From positions 48,907 through 112,906 of the forward strand of contig OMZA01000007.1 in the NCBI GenBank assembly GCA_900315425.1: a DNA stretch of 64,000 nucleotides. The letters run 5' to 3'. Every line of letters begins with the position of its first letter. Positions within the stretch are counted from its first letter, which is position 1. The stretch is from an uncultured Eubacteriales bacterium (lineage in GTDB: Bacteria; Bacillota; Clostridia; Lachnospirales; Lachnospiraceae). The notes under the pieces were generated by a model. The model was not told the origin of the DNA and did no database searches. It worked only from the letters and a program-made list of their open reading frames with translations. The position numbers were made by a program, and so were the translations under genes. Shown here piece by piece: positions 37,340 through 46,022 of the stretch.

Positions 37340-39454
37340 TTATTTTGCTTCATCATAAGCTTTTGCTTCTTCAGGAGTTACATCCTTAATTGAGAAGTTG
37401 ATTCTTCCCATCTTATCTTTTCCTAAGCACTTAGTCTTAACAGTGTCACCAAGTGTGAGATAATCCTCAACGCGATTAACTCTTTCATTAGAAATCTTAG
37501 AAATGTGAACCATTCCCTCTTTACCAGGGGCAAATTCTATGAATGCACCAAATTCTTTAATAGCAATTACTGTGCCTTCATAAATCTTTCCTTCTTCAAA
37601 TTCTGATGTAATAAGCTTAATAATTCTAATTGCTTCGTTGATTGCATCTTTATCCAATCCAAATACAGATACATTTCCTTCATCAGTAATATCAATCTTA
37701 ACACCTGTTCTTTCGATAATGGCATTGATTGTCTTACCTCTCTGACCAACAACATCACCAATTGTTGAAGGATCAATCTTAATCTGAACAATCTTTGGTG
37801 CATATTTACTAAGCTCTTTTCTAGGCTCAGCAATAGCTGGCTTCATACATGTATCCATAATGAAAAGTCTTGCCTGACGACATCTTTCAATAGCACCTTC
37901 AACTATTTCTCTTGTAAGACCGTGAATCTTAATGTCCATCTGAATAGCTGTGATACCTTCTGTTGTACCTGTTACCTTAAAGTCCATATCTCCAAAGAAA
38001 TCTTCAAGGCCCTGGATATCTGTAAGAAGTACATAATCATCATCTGTGTCTCCTGTTACAAGACCACATGAAATACCTGCAACCATAGCTTTTAGTGGAA
38101 CACCTGCTGCCATAAGTGACATACATGATGCACATGTTGAAGCCATTGATGTAGAACCATTTGATTCAAATGTCTCAGATACAGCTCTAATTGAATATGG
38201 GAACTCATCTTCAGAAGGAAGTACTGGAATAAGTGCTCTTTCTGCTAATGCTCCATGTCCTATTTCTCTTCTTCCTGGTCCTCTTGAAACCTTTGTTTCA
38301 CCTACTGAGTATGCAGGGAAGTTGTACTGATGTATATATCTCTTTGAAGTTACATATGGATCAAGTCCATCTACCTTCTGAGCTTCAGAAAGTGGTGCAA
38401 GTGTAACTACATCACATATCTGTGTCTGTCCACGTGTAAACATTGCACTTCCGTGAACTCTTGGAATAAGGTCAATCTCTGCAGCAAGTGGTCTGATCTG
38501 ATCAATTGCTCTTCCATCCGGACGCTTATGATCTTTGAGAATCATCTTTCTTACTGTCTTCTTCTGATACTGATATACAGCATCATCTATAAATCCAAGC
38601 CATTCTTCATTGTCAGCAAACTTTTCTTCAAGAGTAGCTTTGATATTTTTAATATTTTCTTCTCTTACCTGTTTTTCGTCTGTAAATACAGCTTTTTCCA
38701 TTTCTTCTGGTGGAATTATTTCTTTAATTGCCGCAAAAAGCTCTTCAGGAACTACATAACTTTCATATTCGCTCTTAGCCTTTCCAACTTCTGCCACAAT
38801 CTTATTAAAGAATTCAATAATCTTCTGGTTTTCATCATGAGCCATATATATAGCTTCAATCATTTTTGCTTCTGGAACAACATTTGCACCAGCTTCAATC
38901 ATGATAACCTTTTTAGCTGTTGAAGCAACTGTAAGTTTAAGGTCACTTACTGCCCACTGTTCCTGTGATGGATTGATAATAAACTCTCCATTAATTAAAC
39001 CTACCTGAGTAGATGCACATGGACCATCAAATGGAATATCTGAAATAGATGTTGCAAGAGATGCACCTAACATAGCTACTAACTCTGGACGGCAAGCTGG
39101 ATCAACTGCCATAACCATATTGTTAAGTGTTACATCATTTCTGTAATCCTTTGGAAATAATGGTCTCATTGGTCTATCAATTACACGAGATGTAAGAACA
39201 GCATTCTCTGATGCCTTACCCTCTCTCTTGTTAAATCCACCTGGAATTTTTCCTACTGAATAAAATTTCTCTTCATATTCAACACTAAGTGGGAAGAAAT
39301 CAATTCCGTCCCTTGGTTTGTCAGATGCAGTTGCTGTACAAAGAAGAGTTGTCTCTCCGTACTGAAGAAATACTGCACCATTAGCCTGAGCTGCTACTTT
39401 ACCGATTGTTGCCTTCAATTCTCTTCCAGCAACGTCCATAGTAAACGTCTTCAT
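37340..39454 (-). CDS. pnp: Polynucleotide phosphorylase
   Basis: 3'-5' phosphorolytic exoribonuclease of mRNA decay. Two RNase PH domains (about 1-230 and 310-550) are joined by an all-helical linker; the FFPLSVEYEEKFYSVGKIPGG-type stretch and GRREIGHGALAERAL are diagnostic. A KH domain follows (about 555-615, GxxG loop GQRG), then an S1 domain (about 622-695; GTVIAIKEFGAFIEF). 704 aa is normal. ATG start with AGGAG. It lies behind rpsO and its terminator, the usual arrangement, where readthrough links the two. Confidence 0.98.
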   Translation of the reverse strand: MKTFTMDVAGRELKATIGKVAAQANGAVFLQYGETTLLCTATASDKPRDGIDFFPLSVEYEEKFYSVGKIPGGFNKREGKASENAVLTSRVIDRPMRPLFPKDYRNDVTLNNMVMAVDPACRPELVAMLGASLATSISDIPFDGPCASTQVGLINGEFIINPSQEQWAVSDLKLTVASTAKKVIMIEAGANVVPEAKMIEAIYMAHDENQKIIEFFNKIVAEVGKAKSEYESYVVPEELFAAIKEIIPPEEMEKAVFTDEKQVREENIKNIKATLEEKFADNEEWLGFIDDAVYQYQKKTVRKMILKDHKRPDGRAIDQIRPLAAEIDLIPRVHGSAMFTRGQTQICDVVTLAPLSEAQKVDGLDPYVTSKRYIHQYNFPAYSVGETKVSRGPGRREIGHGALAERALIPVLPSEDEFPYSIRAVSETFESNGSTSMASTCASCMSLMAAGVPLKAMVAGISCGLVTGDTDDDYVLLTDIQGLEDFFGDMDFKVTGTTEGITAIQMDIKIHGLTREIVEGAIERCRQARLFIMDTCMKPAIAEPRKELSKYAPKIVQIKIDPSTIGDVVGQRGKTINAIIERTGVKIDITDEGNVSVFGLDKDAINEAIRIIKLITSEFEEGKIYEGTVIAIKEFGAFIEFAPGKEGMVHISKISNERVNRVEDYLTLGDTVKTKCLGKDKMGRINFSIKDVTPEEAKAYDEAK

Positions 39455-39521
39455 AAGTTTCTCCTATCTGCGTACTCGCTTAATAATTTATTTTTGTAAA
39501 TATATGCAAATTTTGATATGC

Positions 39522-39551
39522 AAAAAATCGAGGCGGTTTATGCCGCCCCGA
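39522..39551 (-). terminator. Terminator between rpsO and pnp
   Basis: A GC-rich hairpin (TCG.GGCGG paired with CCGCC.CGA) followed on the minus strand by TTTTTT. It sits just after the rpsO stop codon; the A/T-rich 65 bases before pnp contain no strong promoter that I can recognise. Confidence 0.85.
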
Positions 39552-39564
39552 CAATTAAACTGAA

Positions 39565-39831
39565 TTATTTTCTAATTCCAAGTTTTTCAATTAATGCACG
39601 GTATCCTTCAAGATCATTTTTCTTAAGATATGCAAGAAGTCCTCTTCTCTTACCAACTAATTTAAGAAGTCCTCTTCTTGAATGATGATCTTTCTTATGT
39701 GTTTTTAAATGCTCTGTTAACTCTCTGATTCTCTCTGTTAAGATAGCAATCTGTACCTCAGGTGAACCAGTGTCACCAGGCTGTCTTCCATACTGTTCAA
39801 TAAGTTCTGCTTTTTTCTCTTTTGTAATCAT
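39565..39831 (-). CDS. rpsO: 30S ribosomal protein S15
   Basis: Primary binding protein of the 16S central domain. The 88-aa length and the sequence match the family: [70 protein letters not shown] start with GGAGG. A small hairpin in the leader may serve autoregulation. Confidence 0.99.
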   Translation of the reverse strand: MITKEKKAELIEQYGRQPGDTGSPEVQIAILTERIRELTEHLKTHKKDHHSRRGLLKLVGKRRGLLAYLKKNDLEGYRALIEKLGIRK

Positions 39832-39851
39832 TATAAATTACCTCCATATTT

Positions 39852-39875
39852 TTATACTGCCTGTACTTAGTATAA
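39852..39875 (-). promoter_or_regulatory. Leader hairpin upstream of rpsO
   Basis: A perfect 7-bp stem (TTATACT with AGTATAA, ten-base loop) ends about 20 bases before the rpsO start codon. S15 commonly represses its own mRNA by binding leader structures, so this is a candidate site; the structure differs between lineages and is unproven here. Confidence 0.35.
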
Positions 39876-39906
39876 GGTCGGAGCTTCCTTAAACATAGTA
39901 CAAGTT

Positions 39907-39945
39907 AAAACAAACATGTTTAGTTTAACATAGTTAGTTTGTTTT
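39907..39945 (-). terminator. AT-rich terminator of the NlpC/P60 gene
   Basis: Outer arms AAAACAAAC and GTTTGTTTT with an inner ATGTT/AACAT stem, starting 7 bases after the stop codon. The trailing Ts of the second arm form the T-run. Low GC makes its strength uncertain. Confidence 0.55.
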
Positions 39946-39952
39946 GTCTATA

Positions 39953-41176
39953 TTAATTCAATATTCTTGTAGCGCATGCTGGTGTTGTATAGAATGCGTT
40001 ACTAATGATGATTCCTGTTTTTTCTGTGCTGGCATGGATAATCTGTCCATTACCAATGTATATAGCTACATGTCCAATAGAACTTCCATGGTTGTAGAAT
40101 AAAAGATCTCCTGGCTGAAGTTCATCAAGGGAAACTCTTGTTCCGTTATTTGACTGAGCTGCTGATGTTCTAGAAAGTGAATATCCAAAATGAGCATATA
40201 CGCTCATTGTGAATCCTGAACAATCAGTACCATTTGTCAAACTTGTTCCACCCCAAACATATGGATTACCAAGGAACTGTTCAGCATATGAAACTAACTC
40301 TGCAGCTGTAGATGAATATCCATTAGCTTCAGCTTCCTCTGCCTTTAATTCCTGTACTGAAACAGCCTTTGGAAGAGTTTTATAAATGTCTACATATTCT
40401 GTTTTAACATATCCTGTAATATCATCTATATTAACCTGTGTCCAATCATCTGCTGTAGCTGCTACTTCAACTTCTTCTCCATTAGCTACATAAGATAATA
40501 TCTTTGAATCTGTACTCTTTTCTTCTCTTACCATTAATACATCCGCATTTACATATGCTACCATGCTAAGGTTCTCCTTAGCAACTTTATTAGCTTCATC
40601 TCCTGTAAGAATATATTCTGCTTTTACGTATCCTGTAACGCTTCCTGATTGAATATAATACCAGTCATTCTCTTCTTTTATAACTTCACATCCGGCATTA
40701 ACAGGTAATTTACCGATGATAGATGCTCCTTCATCTGCTTCTTCTCTAATATTTAAATATGTATCCACATTGGCAACACCAAGGTTTGTATAAGCTGTTA
40801 TTACAGACTCATCTTCCTGCTCTTCCTTAGCTGCCTTCTCATATACTTCAACATTTTTCTTAGAATTTTCTAAATTTTCTTCTATAGGAGTTACATCAAG
40901 TTCGCTTACTTTAACCATATCCTTGCTACTTGCGTTTACCACAAGGGCTGAATTCGCATTTACTGATGCCGTTCCTTCAGTAGATACTTCTTTTGTATCT
41001 GCACTACTCATTACTGTTGTTATGCCGCCTTCTGCTACGGCATTTGTTACATTGTTGTTTCTACTATATGTTGTCTCAACTACCACCAACGTAGCTGATG
41101 TTACTAATGTCATTACTGCAATTGATGTGATATGTTTCTTATACTTAAAATATACATCCTTTAATTTGTTTTTCAT
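39953..41176 (-). CDS. Secreted SH3b-SH3b-NlpC/P60 peptidoglycan hydrolase
   Basis: Exported cell-wall endopeptidase. A basic N-terminus and hydrophobic helix (about 15-36) form a signal peptide or anchor, followed by a low-complexity Ser/Thr/Ala region and a charged helix (about 95-125). Two bacterial SH3 domains are at about 137-190 and 207-263 (LNIREEAD, VLMVREEK, each ending in GYVK). The C-terminal NlpC/P60 domain (about 290-407) has catalytic Cys319 in TDCSGF, His369 in IGHVAIYIG and His381 in IIHAST. It should cut stem peptides, often between D-Glu and DAP. ATG start with GCGGAGG. The promoter is a perfect consensus and a WalR-like box lies just downstream of it. Confidence 0.95.
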   Translation of the reverse strand: MKNKLKDVYFKYKKHITSIAVMTLVTSATLVVVETTYSRNNNVTNAVAEGGITTVMSSADTKEVSTEGTASVNANSALVVNASSKDMVKVSELDVTPIEENLENSKKNVEVYEKAAKEEQEDESVITAYTNLGVANVDTYLNIREEADEGASIIGKLPVNAGCEVIKEENDWYYIQSGSVTGYVKAEYILTGDEANKVAKENLSMVAYVNADVLMVREEKSTDSKILSYVANGEEVEVAATADDWTQVNIDDITGYVKTEYVDIYKTLPKAVSVQELKAEEAEANGYSSTAAELVSYAEQFLGNPYVWGGTSLTNGTDCSGFTMSVYAHFGYSLSRTSAAQSNNGTRVSLDELQPGDLLFYNHGSSIGHVAIYIGNGQIIHASTEKTGIIISNAFYTTPACATRILN

Positions 41177-41197
41177 TATATCCTCCGCAAAACAAAT

Positions 41198-41214
41198 ATT
41201 ACAAAATTATTACA
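41198..41214 (-). promoter_or_regulatory. WalR-like box in the leader of the NlpC/P60 gene
   Basis: The minus strand reads TGTAAT, five bases, TGTAAT, an exact match to the WalR (YycF) consensus of two TGTWAH hexamers five bases apart. It starts about 8 bases after the predicted transcription start. A further TGTAAT and TGTAAA pair with nine-base spacing overlaps the -35 region (41246-41266). WalR controls wall hydrolases of this type in Firmicutes; AT-rich background lowers certainty. Confidence 0.5.
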
Positions 41215-41228
41215 ATTATTACGGACTT

Positions 41229-41257
41229 ATTATAACTACCTTTTTTTTACATGTCAA
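41229..41257 (-). promoter_or_regulatory. Consensus sigma-A promoter of the NlpC/P60 gene
   Basis: The minus strand has TTGACA, exactly 17 bases, TATAAT: a perfect match to the sigma-A consensus with optimal spacing. Confidence 0.85.
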
Positions 41258-41265
41258 TAAATTAC

Positions 41266-41332
41266 AAAAAAATCCTGCAGATTTTTAATTTTTCCAGGTT
41301 ATTTCTGGAAATTTCAACAATCTGCAGGGAAT
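41266..41332 (-). terminator. Terminator of the FHA gene
   Basis: A long two-part hairpin: outer arms CCTGCAGATT/AATCTGCAGG and inner arms AATTTCCAG/CTGGAAA-type, followed on the minus strand by a run of seven T. It begins 12 bases after the FHA stop codon. Confidence 0.9.
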
Positions 41333-41344
41333 TTGTTAATTATA

Positions 41345-42622
41345 TTATTTTATTACGAACTTAAATTCCTGTTGTCCAATTCTTATCTTAGAACCATTTA
41401 TTACCGGAAATTCATCATCCATTTGGGAAATATCTGCTCCATTCATAAATGTACCTGTAGCTGAGCCAAGATCCTTAATAAAGTATTCATCATTTTTCAT
41501 TGTAATTCTAGCATGTTCTGGAAATACTTCTGTTTCATCAATTACCAAATCTGCATTTTCACTTGATCCTATGACATATCCATTCTTACTAATAGGAATC
41601 TCTTGTTCAACTTTTTCTTCAGTTCCTTCTTCGATGTCTGTTTCTATAACTTCTCTTACTAAAAAAGCCTTAACTTCTTCAACGTCAGCAATTTCTTCTG
41701 TTTTTTCTTCAGTAGCTGTCTCTGTTACAGTTTCTTCTGCTTTTGCAGTTTCTTTTTCTTCTACTACTTCTTCTACAGTCTCTTCTACAACTTCTTTTTC
41801 TGCTTCTTCAGTCTTTGCCTCTTCTTCTGCCTTTCTGGCTTCTTCTTTAGCCTTAGCCTCTTCTTCTGCCTTTCTAGCTTCCTCTTTAGCCCTTGCCTCT
41901 TCTTCTGCCTTTCTGGCTTCTTCTTTAGCCTTAGCCTTAGCTTCTGCTTCCTCGTGAACTGCTTTTTCCTTATCTTCTATCTCTTTAAGTTCTGCTTTAA
42001 CAGCCTCAAGTCTTGCTTTAGCATACTCTACAATTGACTTACCTTCGGCATCCCAATCATCATTTGTATCTTCTTTTGGCTTCTCTCCAAGTAATTCTTC
42101 TATTTCCTTTTTAAATCCTTCAAGGCTATAAACTCTAGGATTAAGGCTAGTCATAAGTTTTGACACATATTCATTTTCATCATCAGGGTCAAGGGGAGCA
42201 AATAATACCTGCTTAAAGAAATTAACTGTATCAACCGGCTGCACTGCATCCTTTATTGGAAGAACAAGTATATATGCTTTTTTTGTGGTTTTATTTACAT
42301 ATACTTTACTGGTATCAAGAACTATGTATGAAGTATTTATTAAATACTTCTCACACTGCAACAGTGAACCTGCCATATCATTTAAGGCATTTAACATCTG
42401 TTTTCTCTTTACGTTATCCCCAAAATATTCATCTAATGTAACAGTGTCTGTTAAATCATAACTTATAGTTGTTACATCATCATTGACACCTATTGGAATT
42501 ATTCCATCTATTTCATTATAAAGAGCCATACCTAAAGTTGTCTTATCAACCACCTGATTAGGCTGTCTTGTATATTCGCCAACTATATGGCCTTCTATTT
42601 CTTTTATATTTAAATCTATCAT
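41345..42622 (-). CDS. FHA-domain protein with charged coiled coil
   Basis: Predicted cytoplasmic phosphothreonine reader. Residues 1-180 form an N-terminal domain (MIDLNIKEIEGHIVGEY..., LLQCEKYLI..., LVLPIKD) resembling the EssB/YukC-like, kinase-derived N-terminal domain (DUF6382) that I know from FHA proteins of Clostridia. Residues about 200-320 are a Glu/Lys/Ala coiled coil with three copies of a 13-residue unit at 232-270. The C-terminal FHA domain (about 345-425) keeps the core residues of GSSENADLVI, HARI and GTFMNG, so phosphopeptide binding is plausible. ATG start with GGAGG. It is coupled to the pseudo-ATPase gene, and PrkC in the same window is the obvious candidate kinase, although that is inference. 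Confidence 0.8.
   Translation of the reverse strand: MIDLNIKEIEGHIVGEYTRQPNQVVDKTTLGMALYNEIDGIIPIGVNDDVTTISYDLTDTVTLDEYFGDNVKRKQMLNALNDMAGSLLQCEKYLINTSYIVLDTSKVYVNKTTKKAYILVLPIKDAVQPVDTVNFFKQVLFAPLDPDDENEYVSKLMTSLNPRVYSLEGFKKEIEELLGEKPKEDTNDDWDAEGKSIVEYAKARLEAVKAELKEIEDKEKAVHEEAEAKAKAKEEARKAEEEARAKEEARKAEEEAKAKEEARKAEEEAKTEEAEKEVVEETVEEVVEEKETAKAEETVTETATEEKTEEIADVEEVKAFLVREVIETDIEEGTEEKVEQEIPISKNGYVIGSSENADLVIDETEVFPEHARITMKNDEYFIKDLGSATGTFMNGADISQMDDEFPVINGSKIRIGQQEFKFVIK
41813..41929 (-). repeat. 39-bp tandem repeat in the FHA gene (3 copies)
   Basis: Three in-frame copies encode the 13-residue unit AKEEARKAEEEAK or R in the last place, extending a charged helix. Copies differ by a few synonymous bases. 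Confidence 0.85.
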
Positions 42623-42655
42623 TTTACCTCCAATCCGAAACTAACACCCAGTTCA

Positions 42656-44074
42656 TCAAACATTCTTTACAATACAATTAGCTATAAGCTCTTGTTTTGA
42701 CATAGATGCTATGAATTTCTGGTCTGTTCTTTCCTTCACCAAGTTTAGAACTCCGTAGATGTCATATCCCATAAGTTTCTCTGTTACGCTTGTTCTATTG
42801 ACAAATTTATTATAAAATACTTCAGCCTTACCCACGATACTTGCTCTGTTTGGTATCTCAACCTTTTCGCCTTCTTCAGTATTCAAGGCTGCTGTTCTTG
42901 CTTTAGCTACTGCTAACTTTGTGGCGTCATCATATTTACTGATAACCTCTGTAAGTCTAGTCATAGCTGCATTGGATTCTTTCTGTCCAGTTCCTAAAAG
43001 ATAAGTCTTTGTTGAAAGTTCCATTACAGTAAAGTTAGCTATTGTATAATCACACTCAAGATTAAATACAACACAATCATATTCAGCTGTTTCTCCTATA
43101 GCTTTTATAAGATTTCTAACGCCTTCAGCTCCTAATGCCATAACTTCATAGGCTGCATTGTTTGTATTATATATACAATCAAGATTGGTATTAACATCTT
43201 TACTAACAGCGGCTTTAACCATATCTCCGCCTGCTTCGCCCTCTGCAGCCTTTCTTAAAAGATCTGCATATTTGGTGTCACTCACACCTGTGGCAAACCA
43301 TCTATCCATTTTACTATTTTTCGAAAGGTCAATATATAATATTCTGTAATCATCGCTTGTATTAAGCATTGCTGCAAATGTGCTTATAGTAAACGCTCCA
43401 TCTCCTGGAAGTGCCGACATAAAAGCATATATATCCGGATTACTTCTTCTTTGTCTAAGTCTTTCTTCAGCAGCTCTTTTCTCTGCTTCAGCCTTTGCAC
43501 GTTCTGCTTCGAGTCTTGCTTTTTCTGCTGCCGCTTTTTCTTCTGCTGCTTTTCTTTCAGCCTCAAGTCTCTCTGCTTCAAGTCTTGCAGCTTCCTCTGC
43601 TGCCTTTCTCTCTGCTTCAAGTCTTTCTGCCTCTCTTTGTTCTTCTTCGAATTTTTGAATTCTTTCTGCTATGACTTCTTTCTGCTTTTCTACATTGTCT
43701 GCTTCTTTTTTAATCTCAAAAATATCTTTATATGAATTACCATATACATATAAAGCTCTAGCAATATCATTTATTGACTGATACCTACCAACCTCTGGTA
43801 CGTCAAAAATATTATCTGCCGTAATCTCCTTATTAACCTTTGTCTCTACAAGAGAAACAACTGCACATTTATCCTGCAATTGTGTAACATCTAGTTCAGT
43901 TCCTTGACTAACCGCCAACAACTGTACATCATTCTGGGAAACCGTATCCGGTATGCTCTCCACACTGCTGCAGGTAAAGACCTCCAGCTTTTCAGGATAA
44001 TTTTTTTGTAATGTTTCTGCTAATCTGCTTTGATATTCCTGATCCTGGTCAAAAATAGCCACCCTAATCTTCAT
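42656..44074 (-). CDS. CpaE/MinD-like protein with degenerate P-loop and coiled coil
   Basis: Three-part protein. Residues 1-115 look like a receiver-type domain (VAIFDQDQEYQSRLAETL) similar to the N-terminus of CpaE/TadZ. Residues about 120-215 are an almost continuous Ala/Glu/Lys/Arg coiled coil. Residues about 218-472 resemble a ParA/MinD ATPase: YAFMSALPGDGAFTIS occupies the Walker A place but lacks both lysines of the deviant KGGxGKT motif; ILYIDLSKNSK and CVVFNLECDYT fill the later strands. ATP hydrolysis is therefore unlikely. CpaE/TadZ-like proteins localise secretion machines, but no tad or type VII genes are next to it. It precedes the FHA gene by 33 bases and shares its coil style. 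Confidence 0.7.
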   Translation of the reverse strand: MKIRVAIFDQDQEYQSRLAETLQKNYPEKLEVFTCSSVESIPDTVSQNDVQLLAVSQGTELDVTQLQDKCAVVSLVETKVNKEITADNIFDVPEVGRYQSINDIARALYVYGNSYKDIFEIKKEADNVEKQKEVIAERIQKFEEEQREAERLEAERKAAEEAARLEAERLEAERKAAEEKAAAEKARLEAERAKAEAEKRAAEERLRQRRSNPDIYAFMSALPGDGAFTISTFAAMLNTSDDYRILYIDLSKNSKMDRWFATGVSDTKYADLLRKAAEGEAGGDMVKAAVSKDVNTNLDCIYNTNNAAYEVMALGAEGVRNLIKAIGETAEYDCVVFNLECDYTIANFTVMELSTKTYLLGTGQKESNAAMTRLTEVISKYDDATKLAVAKARTAALNTEEGEKVEIPNRASIVGKAEVFYNKFVNRTSVTEKLMGYDIYGVLNLVKERTDQKFIASMSKQELIANCIVKNV

Positions 44075-44108
44075 AAAATCTGTCCATACCTTTCCGTCGT
44101 CGCCCCCA

Positions 44109-44137
44109 ATTTAACGACCACTAATTTTATATTTCAA
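44109..44137 (-). promoter_or_regulatory. Predicted promoter of the pseudo-ATPase/FHA operon
   Basis: The minus strand reads TTGAAA, 17 bases, TTAAAT. GTCGT elements lie beside both boxes (44114-44118 and 44137-44141, same orientation, 23 bases apart), and two inverted copies lie at 44096-44100 and 44161-44165, suggesting an operator array. Confidence 0.45.
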
Positions 44138-44184
44138 CGACAACACTTCCCACGTATTTTGTCGTAAAAAACCATAGTTCTATT

Positions 44185-45075
44185 TTATAAATTAGCCTGA
44201 GATATGTCAAGGCGTATCTGGGATTTCAAAGCTTGAAGATTAGGGAATTTTTTCTCATTACGGATAAATTTTCTAAAGACAATTTTTACGTCTTTTCCAT
44301 AAATATTTTTGTCAAAATTTAAGATATGGGTTTCCACTGTAATTTTCCCATCATTAGAGACAGTTGGATTAACTCCAACATTAGTGATACTTTTATGACG
44401 AACACCGTCAATTTCGGTAAAAGTCGCGTAAACTCCGGACTTTGGAAGGAATTTATTTTTCTTAGGAATTACATTTATAGTTCTTGTATCGATAGTTCTT
44501 CCAATATGTCTTCCTTCTTTCACATAATCCATAATAAAATACTCATAACCTAACATTTCGTTGGCAAGCTGAATATTTCCCTTAGAAAGAAGCTCTTTTA
44601 TAGCTGAAGAACTTACCTTTGTATCTTCTAACATTACACTTTTAACTACTTCGTGGGTATAACGGTACTCTGTCATGTATTTACCCAGGGTGTCCACATC
44701 TCCACGTCTCTTATGACCAAATCTAAAATCTTCTCCAGTAACTATGTATTTTGCATTAATGTCATTAACCAATACATTTTTAATAAAATCCTCTGGCTCT
44801 ATTCCCATAGTTTTTTCATTTACCGGATAAAAGATTACATTATCTACCCCAAGAGTTTTATATATTTCCACTCTCTCTTCTGGAGTATTTAAAAGCTTAA
44901 CATTTCTAAAAATAGAAGTATCAAAAGAAAACACAGTAGATTCTGTGTTTTCTTCCTTTGCAATTGCTTTTACTCTATCTATCAGTTTTCTATGTCCTAT
45001 GTGTAAACCATCGAATTTGCCCAAAGTTACTGCACATGGATTTAAATTAAATTCTGTTATATTTTTATAAATCAT
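44185..45075 (-). CDS. ribF: Bifunctional riboflavin kinase/FAD synthetase
   Basis: Makes FMN from riboflavin and FAD from FMN. The N-terminal nucleotidyltransferase domain has GKFDGLHIGHRKLI, VTGEDFRFGHKRRGD and SSSAIKELLSKG; the C-terminal kinase domain (about 175-296) has the GRHIGRTIDTRT and GVYAT segment and NVGVNPTV. 296 aa is normal, slightly short. ATG start with AAAGGAGG. Last gene of the rimP-to-ribF run, as in many Firmicutes; no clear hairpin terminator follows. Confidence 0.96.
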   Translation of the reverse strand: MIYKNITEFNLNPCAVTLGKFDGLHIGHRKLIDRVKAIAKEENTESTVFSFDTSIFRNVKLLNTPEERVEIYKTLGVDNVIFYPVNEKTMGIEPEDFIKNVLVNDINAKYIVTGEDFRFGHKRRGDVDTLGKYMTEYRYTHEVVKSVMLEDTKVSSSAIKELLSKGNIQLANEMLGYEYFIMDYVKEGRHIGRTIDTRTINVIPKKNKFLPKSGVYATFTEIDGVRHKSITNVGVNPTVSNDGKITVETHILNFDKNIYGKDVKIVFRKFIRNEKKFPNLQALKSQIRLDISQANL

Positions 45076-45099
45076 TGCTGCCTCCTTTGGGTATTTTCT

Positions 45100-46008
45100 T
45101 TATGGTAAAAACATTTTCTCTGGTACAAATGTTTTTGCGTCCTCTGTTTTATATAATGCTACAAATCTGTCACTGTCAATATATACTCTGTAACTGCCAG
45201 CTACAAGTATATCTTCATCTATCATTTTTGCATCAATCATATTTCCATTCATTACAAATCTCTTATATTCATCTTTTAAATGAATCTTTTGAAAATCCGA
45301 TAAAACCTCGTCTGTTGTAATAAATGAATCACAATTCATTAATGCATCTTCTTTAACTAAGCATTCTATCTCAGAAAGTTTAATGGTATTATCCAGCACA
45401 AAATTACCGGATTTTGTGCGTAATAATTTCTCCATGGCTCCATAGGTTTTCAATTTATCACCTATATCATTAAATAATGTTCTGATATACGTTCCTTTGG
45501 AGCATCCTATAGTCATGGTTACATACGGCATATTCACTTCATCAATATTTATGTAGTGTATAGTAATGTTCCTTGGTTTTCGCTCCACTTCAATCCCCTG
45601 TCTTGCCAGATCGTAAAGCTTTTTACCATTTACCTTTAAAGCTGAATACATTGGTGGTATCTGGGATATATTTCCTACAAATCCCTGCACAACTTCTTCA
45701 ATTTCCTTTTGACTAAAATTGATATCTCCGTCATAGGATTGGATTATTTTTCCTGTCATATCCTGGGTATCTGTTCGTACTCCCAGTTTTAACACACCTT
45801 GATATTCCTTTTGCTTATCTGTTATCAAATCACATAATTTTGTCGCATTTCCTATACAAATCGGAAGCACACCCTCCGCTTCCGGGTCGAGTGTGCCTGT
45901 ATGTCCTATTTTTTTAATTTTCAAGATACCACGAAGCTTAGCTACAACATCGTGAGAAGTGTATCCCGCTTCCTTATAAACGTTTATTACTCCGTTAATA
46001 TCTGCCAT
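45100..46008 (-). CDS. truB: tRNA pseudouridine-55 synthase
   Basis: Makes pseudouridine 55 in the T loop of tRNAs. N-terminal INVYKEAGYTSHDVVAKLR, catalytic Asp in GHTGTLDPEAEGVLPICIG (near residue 41), then PPMYSALKVNGKKLYDLARQG and the KGTYIRTL stretch. 302 aa. ATG start with TAGGA. Confidence 0.97.
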   Translation of the reverse strand: MADINGVINVYKEAGYTSHDVVAKLRGILKIKKIGHTGTLDPEAEGVLPICIGNATKLCDLITDKQKEYQGVLKLGVRTDTQDMTGKIIQSYDGDINFSQKEIEEVVQGFVGNISQIPPMYSALKVNGKKLYDLARQGIEVERKPRNITIHYINIDEVNMPYVTMTIGCSKGTYIRTLFNDIGDKLKTYGAMEKLLRTKSGNFVLDNTIKLSEIECLVKEDALMNCDSFITTDEVLSDFQKIHLKDEYKRFVMNGNMIDAKMIDEDILVAGSYRVYIDSDRFVALYKTEDAKTFVPEKMFLP

Positions 46009-46022
46009 ATCATTTTCCTATC

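Noticed and set aside
41571-41957. Plus-strand Ser/Ala/Val-rich open frame of 128 codons
   Set aside because: Complement of the Glu/Ala/Lys coiled coil of the FHA protein; no start signals.
43380-43658. Several overlapping small frames on both strands rich in Ser/Ala/Phe or Arg/Gln/Lys
   Set aside because: Shadows of the coiled coil of the CpaE-like protein.
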